NCBI GenBank assembly: GCA_037127255.1
Contig: JBANSL010000008.1
Span: 37,461,373-37,525,372 of the forward strand
Direction of reading: 5' to 3'
Length of the DNA: 64,000 nt
Source of the DNA: Persicaria tinctoria
Lineage: Eukaryota; Streptophyta; Magnoliopsida; Caryophyllales; Polygonaceae
Below are positions 30,057 through 41,706 of this stretch, piece after piece (position 1 is the stretch's first letter; each line of letters begins with the position of its first letter). Both the position numbers and the translations under genes were made by a program. The notes under the pieces are model-generated. The model was not told the DNA's origin and did not search any database. It saw only the letters and a list, made by a program, of their open reading frames with translations.

Positions 30057-31832
30057 GGTTGGGTCAAGTGTTTACACCCCTTATGGTGTTAAATGTTAAC
30101 AGATCTGGGTCATTAATTGATTAGAAATGGATGTGTAAGATTAATTGATAATTTCCCTTTTTATTTAAAGAAAAAAGACTAGGTCCCACCACTTTTATAG
30201 CCAACTTGCTTAAACAAAGTGCGTGTTTTTTTTTAGGTAACATTTTTTTTGGAGTAGAAGATTTTGCTTGCATTGTGTGTTCAATGAATAATGACGAACA
30301 AATTACCGAATAATCCCATATTATCAACGAATTATGACTCTGAACTTCTTGATTTTGCTTTCATTTTGTGACGTAACATTTTTTTTTTGTGGGATAACAT
30401 TGTTTTTTGTGTGGTGCACTGTTTGAACTATTCGATAATGTGATATTAATTATTCGCTCACTTATAGTTATTATTCATGTGTAAAAAGGAATTATCGTTT
30501 AGATAATAGCAAAATGGTTGGTCAATTTTGCAACTATTCGTTAGGGTAATAGTAATTATTCGCTAACTTATCGTTATTATTCGGGTGTAAAGTGGAGTTA
30601 TCGTTTAGATAATAGCAACATGGTTGGTCAATTTTGCAACTTTTCACTAGGTTAATAGTAATTATTCGCTAAGTTAATGGTAATTATTTGCTAGGTTGAA
30701 AGAATATATAAATGTAATTCTTGATTTACCACATCTAATTAACCACATACACATGAATAATTCCTTATTATCAATGAACAGAGACTCTGAACTTGTCCTA
30801 TATACGAGTTTGAATTTTAAGAAACCTATATCTAATTGCCCTATACATATGAACAATTCGTGATTATCAACGAATAATTACTCTGAATTTGCCGAACATT
30901 CAATAAATTCATGAATCAATTAATAAATCATAAATTTGATAAATTCATGAACAATTTTAAACCGAACTTGAATTTCAAGAAACCACCAACTAACTACCCA
31001 CATACATATTAAATTACCATTTTAAAAAATTTCACATACAACTACAAGTACCCTCAAATCAAATTAGATCTGATCCACTTCGTCATTTGCAAGTCCATCC
31101 ACCTTCATCAAATCCCTAATTTGTTTGGTTGTTGAAACTGCAAGATCAAAAATTCAACATCAAAGAAGGATGGCGATACAAGTGAGATCACAAGATCGAA
31201 TTCAAAATTATTTCGCAAGGGTTGTATGTCCAATCGATCGAAGCAAGCAACAAGACTCAAAATAAGTGGTATATATATTCATCTAATTAACATTACGATT
31301 ATAAATCTTGAAACCCACAAGATTGAATTCGAAATTATTCCGATCAAACGATATGAAATTTCTTTAATTAAACCAAAATATTCAAATCTCATTGAAAATC
31401 GAACATAATCTCACATTGGAATTTCTTTAATTAAATTTTCGATTTGAAACGTAGAAATTGCAGCGAGATTAGAAAGAAGCGTGCGTTTTTCACCACCGAG
31501 GACCTTGTGAACGAGCTTCTTCCTCTGCCATCTCCCCCGCAAATCGCCATCGTCGGATTCGCCGTCGGCACCATGGGAGCGTCGTGAGGGAGCAAGCACG
31601 AGGCGGAGAGCAGAGAGGGATGTGGTTTAGGGTTTTTTCATCTCTCAGAGATTGAAACCCACGTACAAGCAAATGAGATTGATATAAGAAAGGGAGTGGG
31701 TCTCATATTTTTTATTTAAAAATAAATAAATAAATCTAATTAATCTTGGCCTTTCATTTTGCTTCGATCAAGGGTCTATATTTGTTAACATTTAACATGT
31801 TAGGAGTTGTTAACATTTGATCCATCCTCTAT
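30052..31832. mobile_element. E5: complete 1.8-kb E-family TIR element
   Basis: The left end (30052-30195) and right end (31685-31832) are inverted copies: ATAGAGG, TTAAATGTTAACA, then TTGAT, AAGATTAATT and the TAGGTCCCACC-type block. The outer tip (TGTTAACATTTAACA) differs from E1-E4, but the inner block is shared. The interior has ATTATTCG tandem repeats and a GC-richer gene-like segment (31.44-31.68 kb). It lies between a TA microsatellite and an RTE LINE tail. Confidence 0.75.
30449..30690. repeat. 106-bp tandem repeat in E5
   Basis: ATTATTCGCT begins units at 30449, 30555 and 30661 (period 106). Each complete unit contains TTATCGTTTAGATAATAGCA and GGTTGGTCAATTTTGCAAC. The array is specific to E5 but is built on the ATTATTCG word common to the family. 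Confidence 0.85.
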
Positions 31833-31840
31833 ATATATAC

Positions 31841-33640
31841 AACAACAACAACAACATCCCAGTGTATCCCGCAATTAAGCAGGGTCTGAGGGATCAGGAT
31901 GTACGCACTCTTACCCCGGGGAGCCCGAGAGAGTGTTTCCGAAAGGCCCAGAACGAAATGTAACAAGGACCCTAGTAAAGCATGAACACAAATCTAGTCA
32001 CGGAGCAAGCAAACAAAAGAGAAACATAGTGAAAGCGGGACAAGCCCACACCACACCACTCCCCCCGCACTAAACGTCTGCCACCCGTATGCGTCTCCTC
32101 CAATTGTCTCTGTCCAATGCCATATCCTCTGAAAGCTGCAGTAAATTGAGGTCCTGACGGATAGTCCTCATCCAGCTCTTCTTTGGTCTGCCTCTCCCCA
32201 TACGAAAAGCTCCAAGATCCAGAGTCTCGCACCTTCTAGCCGGGGCCGATCTAGGTCTTTTTTGTACATGTCCGAACTAACACAGTCTGACTTCTCGCAG
32301 TTTTTCAACAATACTCCCCACTCCAACTTTCCTTCTAATATCGGCATTCTTGATTCTATCAAGTCTCGTAAGCCCGCATATCCAATGCAACATTCTCATC
32401 TCTACCACTGACAACTTCTATTCCTGAGCTATAGTGACTGGCCAGCACTCTGAGCCGTAAAGAAGGGTCGGTCTGACAACCACTTTGTAGAATTTTCCTT
32501 TCAGTTTTAATGGGACTTTCTTGTCACAAAGCACACTTAAAGCCCTTCTCCATCTCAACCACCCAGCCTGAATCCGATGATCGATATCCCTATCCAATCC
32601 ACCGTCACTTTGAACGTACGATCTCATGTACTTGAAAACCTCCTTCTTGGGAATAACATCTTTCCTAGAACCACAGATGAGTAAGGGACCGTGACCTCTC
32701 CGAAGCGAAACAGGACGTATTCGGTCTTGACCCGACTCAATCTAAAACCTTTTGACTCCAACACCTCTCTCCAGGATTCCAGCCTTCGAGCCAATCCCGA
32801 TCTAGAGTTGCCACAAGCACAATGTCGTCAGCAAACAACATGCACCAATGAACCTCTTCTTGAAGCGGAGCAGAAGAGTATCCATAACCAAAGTGAACAG
32901 AAATGGGCTGAGAGCAGATCCCTGGTGGAGCCCCACACGAACCTGGAAGTAGTCTGAATCCCCACACGGAGTTCTGACACTGGTCATGGCTCCATCGTAC
33001 ATATCTCTGATCACTCTAATATAAGACCCTGTCACTCCTGTCTCAGTCAAGCATCTCCAAAGCAGCTCTCTCGAAACCTTGTCGTAATCTTTTTCTAAAT
33101 CAATGAAGGCCATGTGCAGATTCTTCTTTCTATCTCTGTGCGACTCGATCAAACATCTCAGCAAATGAATAGCTTCTACAACAGATCTACTAGACATGAA
33201 ACCAAACTGGTTCTCAGAAATGTGCACCAGTCTCCGGAGTCTAACCTCAACAACTCTCTCCCACATCTCCATCGTGTGACTGAGCAGCTTGATACCCTTG
33301 TAGTTACCGCAACACTGGACATCCCCCTTGTTCTTGTAGACCAGGACCAATTTACTAAGTATCCATTTAGATGGCATCTTAGCTGACCGAAAGATAGGAT
33401 TGAAAAGAGAAGTCAGCCAGACAAGACCCTTGGCCCCTAACCATTTCCACACATCTCCCGGAATATCATCTGGACCAGCAGCTCTGTTGTTCTTCATTTT
33501 GTGAGTTGATTCAATGCCAAGAATTGATTCAATGCCAAGAATTGCTAGCTTGATGAGTAAGATCTTTGCTCTAAAAGAACTTTTACCAAAATTCAGAGGT
33601 GCTTTTCTCCCTTGTACATGTTGAGCGTGATGCAATTTTT
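31841..33640 (-). mobile_element. RTE-clade LINE, 5'-truncated, degraded
   Basis: The 3' end on the minus strand carries the plant RTE tail (CAA repeats at 31841-31855 followed by CATCCCAGTGTATCCCGC). The minus-strand protein starts mid-RT. It keeps NNRAAGPDDIPGDVWKWLG, LVLVYKNKGDVQCCGNYKGI, ENQFGFMSSRSVVEAIH and, after a frameshift, MLFADDIVLV with the FADD box. Frameshifts near 32.8, 32.6, 32.4 and 32.2 kb break the C-terminal domain. Two shorter copies of the same tail lie at 45.4 and 51.5 kb. Confidence 0.9.
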
Positions 33641-33838
33641 TAAGTAGAAGTTCATGTCTCGGTAGTTGCTAGTGCAATCGCATTTAGAGGATTTATTATA
33701 ACTTTTCACATTTTTACCCATCTCCCGGAGTTCTCTGAGTCTTAGATAGTTTCAGCATCATCTCCCTTTTTATCTCCTTTCATATGTATGTGTTAGTTTT
33801 CTTTGCATGGTAGCAAATTATATTAATATTTTATTTAA

Positions 33839-33932
33839 GCCTATTAGCTCAAATGGCAGAACAATATGCTTAAGCACAAAGATGCGGGTTCAAATCCCAC
33901 ATAGGATACTACAATAATCAGAAAAAAAAAAC
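33839..33932 (+). mobile_element. tRNA-derived SINE or tRNA retropseudogene
   Basis: An A-box-like TAGCTCAAATGG (33845-33856) and a B-box GGTTCAAATCC (33888-33898) sit in a tRNA-like fold: CCTAT at the 5' end pairs with ATAGG after the T arm. A 21-nt tail and about ten A residues follow. TATTTTATTTAA (33827-33838) and TATTTCATTTAA (33933-33944) flank it as a 12-bp target duplication with one change. At 94 bp it has almost no tRNA-unrelated body, so a reverse-transcribed tRNA is as likely as a minimal SINE. Confidence 0.7.
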
Positions 33933-33944
33933 TATTTCATTTAA

Positions 33945-34289
33945 CATCGGCTAAAACCTGATCCTAATAAAAATAAAAAATCGATGATGTGAATCAAAAT
34001 AAAAAAATCAATGTCTATGTGGGTGATGTGAAAAATAAAAGTTGTATAACATCGGTGAAACCCTGATGTCTTTGTTCTTTTTTAACATCGGTTATATTTT
34101 TATGACCGATGTTATAACATAACAATGACATCAGATTTAAAACTATAAACGATGTCATAGTATACAAAGACATCGGGTTATAGATGATGTAAAAAAGTTA
34201 TGATTTTTTACATCACTCACATAGACATCGATTTTTTTTTGAAAGATATCGGCTATTACCCGATGTTAAATAACAAATTTCTAGTAGTT
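33945..34289. mobile_element. CACTA (En/Spm) element end
   Basis: Repeated ACATCGG/CCGATGT words on both strands are followed by ACAAATTTCTAGTAGTT, which matches the inverse of a CACTACTAGAAATTTG terminus with the last base changed. CACTA elements carry such subterminal words as transposase sites. The other end is not found, and the SINE inserted at or near its left side. Confidence 0.75.
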
Positions 34290-34639
34290 AAAGCCAAATT
34301 GCTCTCGCCTCTAACTCCAATTGGTTCTCTTTCTCTCTGCTCTCTCTATTGATTGTGTGTTGGAATTGAATGAATAAAATCTCAGCCCCTAGAGCTTTAT
34401 TTATAGGCTCCACCCTAGCTAAGGAACAACTCTATCTCTATCGAATTTCTATCTATCTATATTTAAGGATAAAAGTAGCTTCATAAATTAAATAGAAATA
34501 AATAAAAAATCCCTTGATAAATTAGGAATTCACCACAAAGGATAAATGTCTTCAAACTTGATAAAATATTCCTTCCTTAAGATGCAAGCAAATCTTTCGT
34601 GGACTCGGACTCGAAATGGGCCGTCGGAGAGTTTTTGTG

Positions 34640-34647
34640 GGCCACTC
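34640..34647. other. hAT2 target-site duplication, left (GGCCACTC)
   Basis: GGCCACTC precedes the TAGGGCTGTGCAT terminus and is repeated exactly at 45750-45757 after ATGCACACCCCTA, 11.1 kb away. This fixes both ends of hAT2 in spite of the nested insertions. Confidence 0.95.
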
Positions 34648-34959
34648 TAGGGCTGTGCATCGGCTCAAAGCCGAGCCGAACCGGGCCGAACCGAAACCGA
34701 AATTCGCAAAAATCCAAACCGAAAGCCGAACCGAATGTATTAGGTTCGGTTTCGGTTATTTGCCGGTTCGGTTTGTGTTCGGTTCGGCTTTAACCAAAAG
34801 TAATAACTAACAACTTAACAATCCAATCCATAGTTGCTATGTTGCATTACATGGGGTGGAAAAATGGAAAATCCATAGACCATAGTTGCATAACAAAAGT
34901 ACAAAGTCATTAACAACAACCCATTTCCCATAATCCCATCTTCAATAGTTCAAATTACA

Positions 34960-36966
34960 ATTTAGAAATTAATGAAAGTTACAAAATGAGCTAAGTTAGT
35001 GCCTAAGTTCCATACTTCCATAGCAATTAACAAGTCTTGTACTTGTAGTGCACTAATGTTGGATGACTCAATCTCCTTCAAGCAGACAGTCTCAATTTTT
35101 TGAACTCTAAAAAGAAATAAAAGTACTAAAAATTAGATTTTATAAAATTTGTAATAGAAGTAATTGCAACTATAAAAACGAATTACCTTCTTTTACTTGT
35201 TCCGACTCTCTTAAAATTTGTATTTCATCCACCGCCACTTGTTTAGAGCCCCGATTTGCACGAATCCAATTTTGGGAGCAAATAAGTGCTTCAACCGTCT
35301 ATGAACATCACATATGGCATACATAAGAATAAAGTTACAGAACTGAATACAGAACATAAATGAATTATAGAACTGAACTGAATTTCTAAATTGTAAAAAA
35401 AATCAGATTCTAAATTACAGAACAGCCTAGAACTGAATTTTGTGAGCAAATAAGAACTGAATTACAGAATAAAAGTATAGAACTAAATTACAAAACAGAT
35501 TCTAAATTGTAAAAAAAAAAAGATTCTGAATTATAGAACATACCTTAATTTCTGTAAAAACAGAACTCAATTTCTAAAAACAAAAACAGAACTCAATTTT
35601 TGATGCAAAGGACCTAAAATGTAGATTCTGAATTGTAAAATAAAGTACAGAACTGAATTTCTAAAGAAACAGAACTCAATCAGATTCTTAAAAAAACAGA
35701 ACTGAATTTCTAAAAAAAAAAACAGAACTCAACAGATTCTAAAAAAAACATAACTCAGTTTCTAAAAAAACAGATTCTGAACTCACCTTATAACCCAATG
35801 AGCTTCGGTATTGATCGAGAGTACGCCCACCGGTGCTGAAGGCCGATTCTGATGCAACTGATGTGACTAGAATGGCTAATACATCGCGAGCCAATCGTGC
35901 CATAATTGGAAATCTATGTGCATTCAATTTCCACCAAATCAAGACATCTTCACATTCATTGGAACGAACTCGTAGCTCATGGAAGTATCTATCAAATTCA
36001 CTTGTGTACACTGCCCCATCAGATTCATCATGCTTTTCTAATCGGGAATCAAGGCTTTTCAAGATATTTGAAGCTGAACTTTTTGAAGAGATCTCACTCC
36101 TTTGCTTTGGCCCAGTAGCAACATCCGATGATGGAAGAGAGTAGATGCCCCGATACTCCATAAACAAACTTTTTACAACACTCTTCATTTGATTGGCCAA
36201 CTCTTCCCCTTTATGTTCACCATATAGGTCTTGCAATTGCAATCTCAATCCATCAAACTTTCTCTTTGGATCTAGAATGATGCCAACAAACATGAACGCA
36301 TTCATCTTACCAACATCACCTCAATACTTGTCACACTTCTCTTTCATTTTTATAGCCATTTCTCTCAAAATTGGATCACTACTTAGTATCCTCTCATTGA
36401 GTGTAACAATAATTCGAGCAATGAAAAAGAACACATTACTCACCGTCACATAAGAGGTTCCAGACATGGAATTTGTGAAGTCATAAAACACTTCTAAGAA
36501 TTCTCTCATTTTCTCAACCTTATTCCACTCTTCTGTTGTGATGCGTCCTATTAAATCACCATCAGAATCTCTTGGCATATCCACTCTACCAAACACATGC
36601 TTATATTTAAGAGCAACATCAAGCATCATGTAAGTTGAGTTCCAACTAGTAGGACTATCCAAGATCAGAGAAGACTTACACTCAACTCCCACCTTATCAG
36701 CTTCTTGTCTAAACATTCGCAATCTGTGAGTCGAGCCCTTGATATGCTTCACAAATTTCCTCACCTTCTGAATGCACTTCTCATGAACCTTCAATGTGAG
36801 CGGTGCATCTCATTTGGACAAACACGGCCTCATGAATTGCACATCCATTAGCAACAAGGAGCTCTTTTATAACATCACAAGCCCCATCATTAGAACTTGC
36901 ATTATCTAGAGTGATAACATAGAACTTCTCAAGCAAACCCCAAGGCCTAAGACAATCTTCAACCCC
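34960..36966 (-). pseudogene. hAT2 transposase, C-terminal half with introns
   Basis: RICESLEEPER-like hAT transposase. From the insertion point it reads EDCLRPWGLLEKFYVITLDN (catalytic-core Asp) and NGCAIHEAVFVQMRCTAH, then a stop (about 36796), then a long segment (36794-36321 and 36305-35740) with LILDSPTSWNSTYMMLDVAL and the dimerisation core WWKLNAHRFPIMARLARDVL, SVASESAFSTGGRTLDQYRS. Intron-separated exons appear to follow at about 35300-35186 (ALICSQNWIRANRG) and 35113 leftward (IETVCLKEIESSNISALQVQ). Stops at about 36318 and 36796 make it non-functional. Confidence 0.85.
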
Positions 36967-37370
36967 TGATGCAGGAGCAAAATTATATCTTTTAAGAGCT
37001 ATCTTTATCTTTTAGTTAGGGATTATTATTAAGGTTTTATCTTTTTCTTTTTGACTTGATGTGTAAGTTTAGATAACTTAGTAAATTCTATCTTTTATCT
37101 TAGGATGTATTTAGGAAAGTTATATATTATTTTTATCTTAGATTAGTTTTCTTCTTTTTAAGCAATTGTAGGCATGAGCCATTATCATTCATTCATATTA
37201 TTAATCAAATTTTGGTTTAGAGAATTTTCTCTTTATCTCCTTGGTGGATTCCAAGATCCCTTTCTAGTGGATTCCAGACATATTTCCTAGAGTTTCGTCG
37301 CTTGCGAACCCTTTATCATCAAAGGCTCGCGCTTGCTTGTGTGCCTTCCACGACTTCCTACTGCGTCAAT

Positions 37371-37382
37371 TGGCATCAGAGC
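37371..37382 (+). other. Primer-binding site, initiator tRNA-Met type
   Basis: TGGCATCAGAGC lies two bases after the 5' LTR end. It differs by one base from TGGTATCAGAGC, the common plant primer site complementary to initiator tRNA-Met. It fits the chromovirus assignment. Confidence 0.75.
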
Positions 37383-37416
37383 AGGTTTCTTCTATATGTT
37401 TTCAACTTGAAGCGTG

Positions 37417-38877
37417 ATGGGAGATCAACAACTTACCAAGGCAGACTTTCAAGAGTTCTCTCAAGAGATTTCCGTGGCCTTTACCACGACTCTTAATGGT
37501 CTAGGTGATCGTTTGGTGGCATTGTTGGCCGGTAACAACAACAACAACGGTGGTGCTGGCACTGGTGGAAACAACGCTGGCAATGGCGCTGGCCACGGGG
37601 GTGGTGATGGCAACGACGGTGCAAACCGTCGGGGCGGTAATGAGTCCAGTTCGAAAGAAGAGGAGGTCCTTGAAGAGGATCTCACGAAGAATCAAGGTGA
37701 CACCCAAAATCGCCATGATTATCGAGTCAAGGCTGATATTCCTCCGTTCCATGGGAATATGAGCGTCGAAGAGCTCCTGGATTGACAGATTGAGGTTGAT
37801 AGATTCTTTGAGGTCATGGGGGTCACGGAGAACAAAGATGTTAAGATGGTAGCAATCCGTCTTAAGAGTACTGCTGCTGTCTGGTGGACAAATTGGTGGT
37901 CCAGAGACAAAAGCAGAGAAGGAATCCTATCTGAACATGGAGGCGGATGAAGCAGCTAATGATAGAGCGCTTTTTGCCTGATGACTATGAGCAAATTTTG
38001 TACAAGATGTACATTGAATGTGCTCAGGGCAATAAGAAGAGTGTGGCAGAGTATATATACCACTGAGTTCCTACGATTGTGTGAGCGCAACGACGTGAAT
38101 GAGATTGAGAACCAAAAGGTGGCTCGCTATATCAGTGGGTTGAAGAGTTCAATTCAAGAGAAGATGGGGTTGCAGACATGTTGGACTATCACTGAGGCTT
38201 CCAACCTGGCACTAAAGGCTGAATTGATGGAGAAATTCCCCAAGAATTTCTCATCTTTCCGCAAGTATTTCCAACAAAATAACCATGAAGCATTGGAGGA
38301 TGCAGAAAAGGATATGGAGTCCAAAGAAAAGAGCGCAACAATTGATAAGGATAAATGTACAACATCCTCATCAACAAAGGCCCCTACCAAGGTGTCCAAT
38401 CAGAAGCCAGCAAATCCTTATGCTAGACCGACTGGAGACAAGTGTTTTCGATGTGGAGGCGTCGTCTACAAGTCAAACGTTTGTCCATCCAGGCGGACAA
38501 CCGCTATTGTGTATGCTGACGACGAGGATAATGATGATGATGGGTACTCCGATGCTGAATTTGCTGAAGAAGAATCTGATGAGCCGGTGAACATCATTCT
38601 TCAGCGGCTCTTCCTATCATCCAAAGAAGAGGGGCAACATACAAATCTGTTCAAGACACATTGTTCTATCGCATGCAAGGTATGTAACTTGATTGTGGAT
38701 AATGGCAGTGTCGAGAACTTGGTCTCACAAAAGTTAGTGACTTATTTGGGGTTACCGACGATGCAGGTCTTTTTAACTTGTAATGTGCCTCTTTCCGTTG
38801 GTAAACGCTATAAAGAAGAGGTACTTTGTGATGTCATAGATATGGACGTTTGTCATGTGTTGCTTGGTCGTCCTTGA
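37417..38877 (+). pseudogene. Chromovirus-like gag and protease remnant
   Basis: The frame starts MGDQQLTKADFQEFSQ, passes a Gly/Asn-rich linker and reaches the gag domain (DYRVKADIPPFHGNMSVEEL). A stop replaces the expected Trp at about 37783, and further frameshifts lie near 37.9 and 38.05 kb. It resumes with YTTEFLRLCERNDVNEIENQ and ARYISGLKSSIQEKMGL. The zinc knuckle reads CFRCGGVVYKSNVC, with Tyr in place of His. The protease reads CNLIVDNGSVENLVSQKL, with Asn in place of the Ser of the DSG triad. Both motifs are therefore damaged. Confidence 0.85.
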
Positions 38878-39404
38878 CAGTTTGATCATGATGTCACCTA
38901 CAAAGGACGAGATAATGTAATGTTGTTTAAGTGGAATGGTCATAAAATTGCAATGGCTCCAGTCCTACGTTTTGATAAGCCTGTAGGAAGAAGGAAGTCC
39001 AATTTCTTGGTGATGAGGCAAGGTAAGGAGGAGCTGGAAGATACTGGGCAGCACAGAACATCTAATTGGGGTCCTACATCTAGTAGAGAACTCTGGGTCG
39101 AGTTCTTCATAAGTGAAGGAGACTGACGCAGAAGCAAAATTATATCTTCTAAGAGCTATCTTTTATCTTTTAGTTAGGGATTATTATTAAGGTTTTATCT
39201 TTTTCTTTTTGACTTGATGCGTAAGTTTATATAACTTAGGAAATTATATCTTTTATCTTAGGATGTATTTAGGAAAGTTATTTTTTTTATCTTAGATTCG
39301 TTTTCTTCTATTTAACCAATGGTAGGCATGAGCCATAATCATTCATTCATATTATTAATCAAACCCTAGATGCAGAGAGGTTTTACTTTACAAGGTGTTC
39401 TGGA

Positions 39405-39947
39405 AAATTCGAGGTTCCGCGTTTCGATGGCACTGGAAATTTCGGTCTTTGGAAACGACGAGTGAAGGATCTGCTGACTCAGCAGGGAATGTTAAAGGCA
39501 CTCAAGGAGGTAAAGCCTGAGGCAGTGAAATAAGAAGATTGGGAAGAGATGCAGGAAAAGGCGGCGTCGATCATTCGACTCTGTCTGGAAGACGAGGTGA
39601 TATACCATGTAATTGATCTCAAATCCTCGCAGGAGATTTGGGTGAAATTGGAGAATAGGTATATGTCAAAATCCTTGTCGAGCAAGTTGTATCTAAAGCA
39701 AAGATTGTACGGGTTGAAGATGATAGAAGGCTCTGACTTGGTAAAGCACATCAACACTTTTAACCAAGTAATCGGAGATTTGGCACGACTGGATGTAAAG
39801 CTTGAGGATGAAGACAAAGCCATGATCTTGCTATGTTCTCTACCCTCTTCGTTTGAGAATTTGGTGACGGCGCTGACAGCAGGGAAGGAGACGATATCCC
39901 TGGATATGGTGAATACGACGTTGCTTGCTCATCATGAGCGACGTTAA
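39405..39947 (+). pseudogene. Copia gag, N-terminus lost
   Basis: Reads KFEVPRFDGTGNFGLWKRRV, then after an in-frame stop (about 39531) IIRLCLEDEVIYHVIDLKSS, KLYLKQRLYGLKMIEGSDL and AMILLCSLPSSFENLV, the UBN2-type gag of Tnt1-like copia elements. No ATG precedes the first motif. A stop at 39945 and a frameshift separate it from the zinc-knuckle region and protease. Confidence 0.85.
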
Positions 39948-40179
39948 AATTCTAACGGCGAAGGTTCCCAAAGAGAAGGGTTGTATGTCAAAGGCAACCA
40001 TGGAGGAAGAAAGAGAAGCAAGATGGGGGTGACAGATCGTCCAGATCGAAGTCCAGAGGGAAAAAGACAATTAGTTGTTACCACTTCAAGAAAGAAGGTC
40101 ACTTTAAGCGTGATTGTCTAGTAAGGAAGAAGAAGTATGAGGGAAAGACGGATGATTCGTCTTCGAATCAGCAAACGTA

Positions 40180-41706
40180 GTGCAGAAAGAAGATTCAGAC
40201 AGTACATATTCAGATATGCTTTCAATAACATCAGGAAGATGTTCAGATTTATGGATCTTGGATTCTGGTTGTTCATTCCATATGACTTCGAACAAAGGCT
40301 GGTTCGATGTGTACAAGTCAGAAAGTTCTGGTTCTGTTCGATTGGGAGACGACAAGCCATGCAATGTTGTAGGAATTGGGCAGATCAAACTCAGAATGCA
40401 TGATGGTATAGTCCGGACATTGACTGATGTACGTTATGTTCTAGATCTCAAGAAGAATCTGATTTCCTTGGGTACATTACATGCAAACGGGTTCCGTTAC
40501 AAGACAGTCGATGACGGTCTGAAAGTGAGCAAAGGAGCTATGGCAGTAATGAGAGCGAGACGTACCTCTGGAAATATCTATCACTTGTTAGGGAGTACAA
40601 TTGTAGGTGGAGCTGCATTTGTAGAGTCTGAGTCTGATAGTACAACTTTGTGGCACATGCGCCTTGGCCACAGCGGCGAGCACGGCATGGCTGAGCTTAA
40701 CAAGCGAGGTCTTCTGGCCGGTGTAAAGAGTTGTAAGATGAATTTCTGCAAGTTCTGCGTGACGGGGAAACAGTCCAAAGTATCGTTAAAGACAAGCAAA
40801 CACAATACAAGTGGCCTGCTTGACTACGTACATTCTGATGTGTGGGGGCCAACTCAAGTAGAGTCATTAGGAGGATCCAGGTACTTTGTCACCTTTATCG
40901 ATGACTATTCGAGAAAAGTCTGGGTGTTTTTCATGAAACACAAATATGAGGTCTTTAGCAAGTTCAAGCTGTGGAAGGCAGAGGTAGAGAACCAGACAGG
41001 GAGGAAGGTGAAGTATCTAAGATCAGATAATGGCACAAAATACACTAACACAAAGTTTCAGCAGTTCTCTGAAGAGCATGACATTCAGAGGCACTTTACA
41101 GTCCGAAAGACACCACAACAGAACGGTGTTTCAAAGAGGATGAACCGTTCAATTACAGAGAAGGCTCATTGCATAAGGTTGCAAGCAGGGCTTGCAAAGA
41201 GCTTTTGGGAAGAAGTAGTGAGCATGGCGGTCTATCTGATCAATAGATCACCACAGATTTCTCTAGACGAGAAGGTCTCTGAGGAGGTACGGACTGGTTC
41301 AGATTTAGATTTGTCAAATCTAAAGATCTTTGACACTCCTACATATGTGTTGATTCCAAGTGATGAGAGAACGAAACTGGATGCAAAGTCTAAGAAGTGC
41401 ATCTTCTTGGGCTATGAGAAAGCTGTAAAGGGTTTCAAGTTTTGGGACCCTGTTGCTAAGAAACGAGTGATCAGTCGAGATGCTGTATTTGATGAGCAGT
41501 ATATACTTCAACAAGCCAAAGAAGTTGAGAGGTCTGTGGTTACAAAGACTGATCTTAAGACGGTGGAGATGGAGCTTGGTGAAGAGATTGACACTAATGC
41601 TCCTATATCAGCGGGAAGGGAGCAACAACAACAGCAGGTGGAGAGTTTTGTTTTTGGAAGACCTAAGTGCGTGACACGACCTCTAGTCAGATTTGGTTTT
41701 GATTAG
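40180..41706 (+). pseudogene. Copia protease and integrase, catalytic Glu replaced
   Basis: 508 open codons. The protease site LWILDSGCSFHMTS is intact (DSG, about residues 25-40). The integrase HHCC finger follows (LWHMRLGHSGEHG ... CKFCVTGK, about 155-205). The DDE core has YVHSDVWGP and YLRSDNGTKY, but the third site reads QQNGVSKRMNRS where NGVAERMNR-type sequence is usual, so the catalytic Glu is a Lys. The frame ends at TAG 41704. Integration activity would be lost. Confidence 0.85.

Larger units (their letters stand above)
36967..39365 (+). mobile_element. Gypsy (chromovirus-like) gag-protease element, TR-GAG type
   Basis: A 402-bp 5' LTR (36967-37368) and the first about 240 bp of a 3' LTR (39124-39365) flank only gag and protease. 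The 5' LTR starts TGATGCAGGAGCAAAATTAT and the 3' copy TGACGCAGAAGCAAAATTAT. After the protease the frame ends and the 3' LTR begins within about 250 bp, so RT, RNase H and integrase are missing. The 3' LTR runs into copia LTR sequence at AAACCCTAG. It is inserted in the hAT2 transposase gene. Confidence 0.85.

Noticed and set aside
31411..31672. Short minus-strand frames in the GC-richer part of E5
   Set aside because: Coding-like composition but no start-to-domain logic; possibly captured DNA, not enough to call a gene.
33507..33542. TTGATTCAATGCCAAGAA duplicated in tandem
   Set aside because: An 18-bp slippage duplication inside the decayed RTE; no further structure.
37461..37762. Frames rich in Ala/Val/Thr or Pro/Ser on both strands
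   Set aside because: They are alternative frames of the Gly/Asn-rich gag linker.
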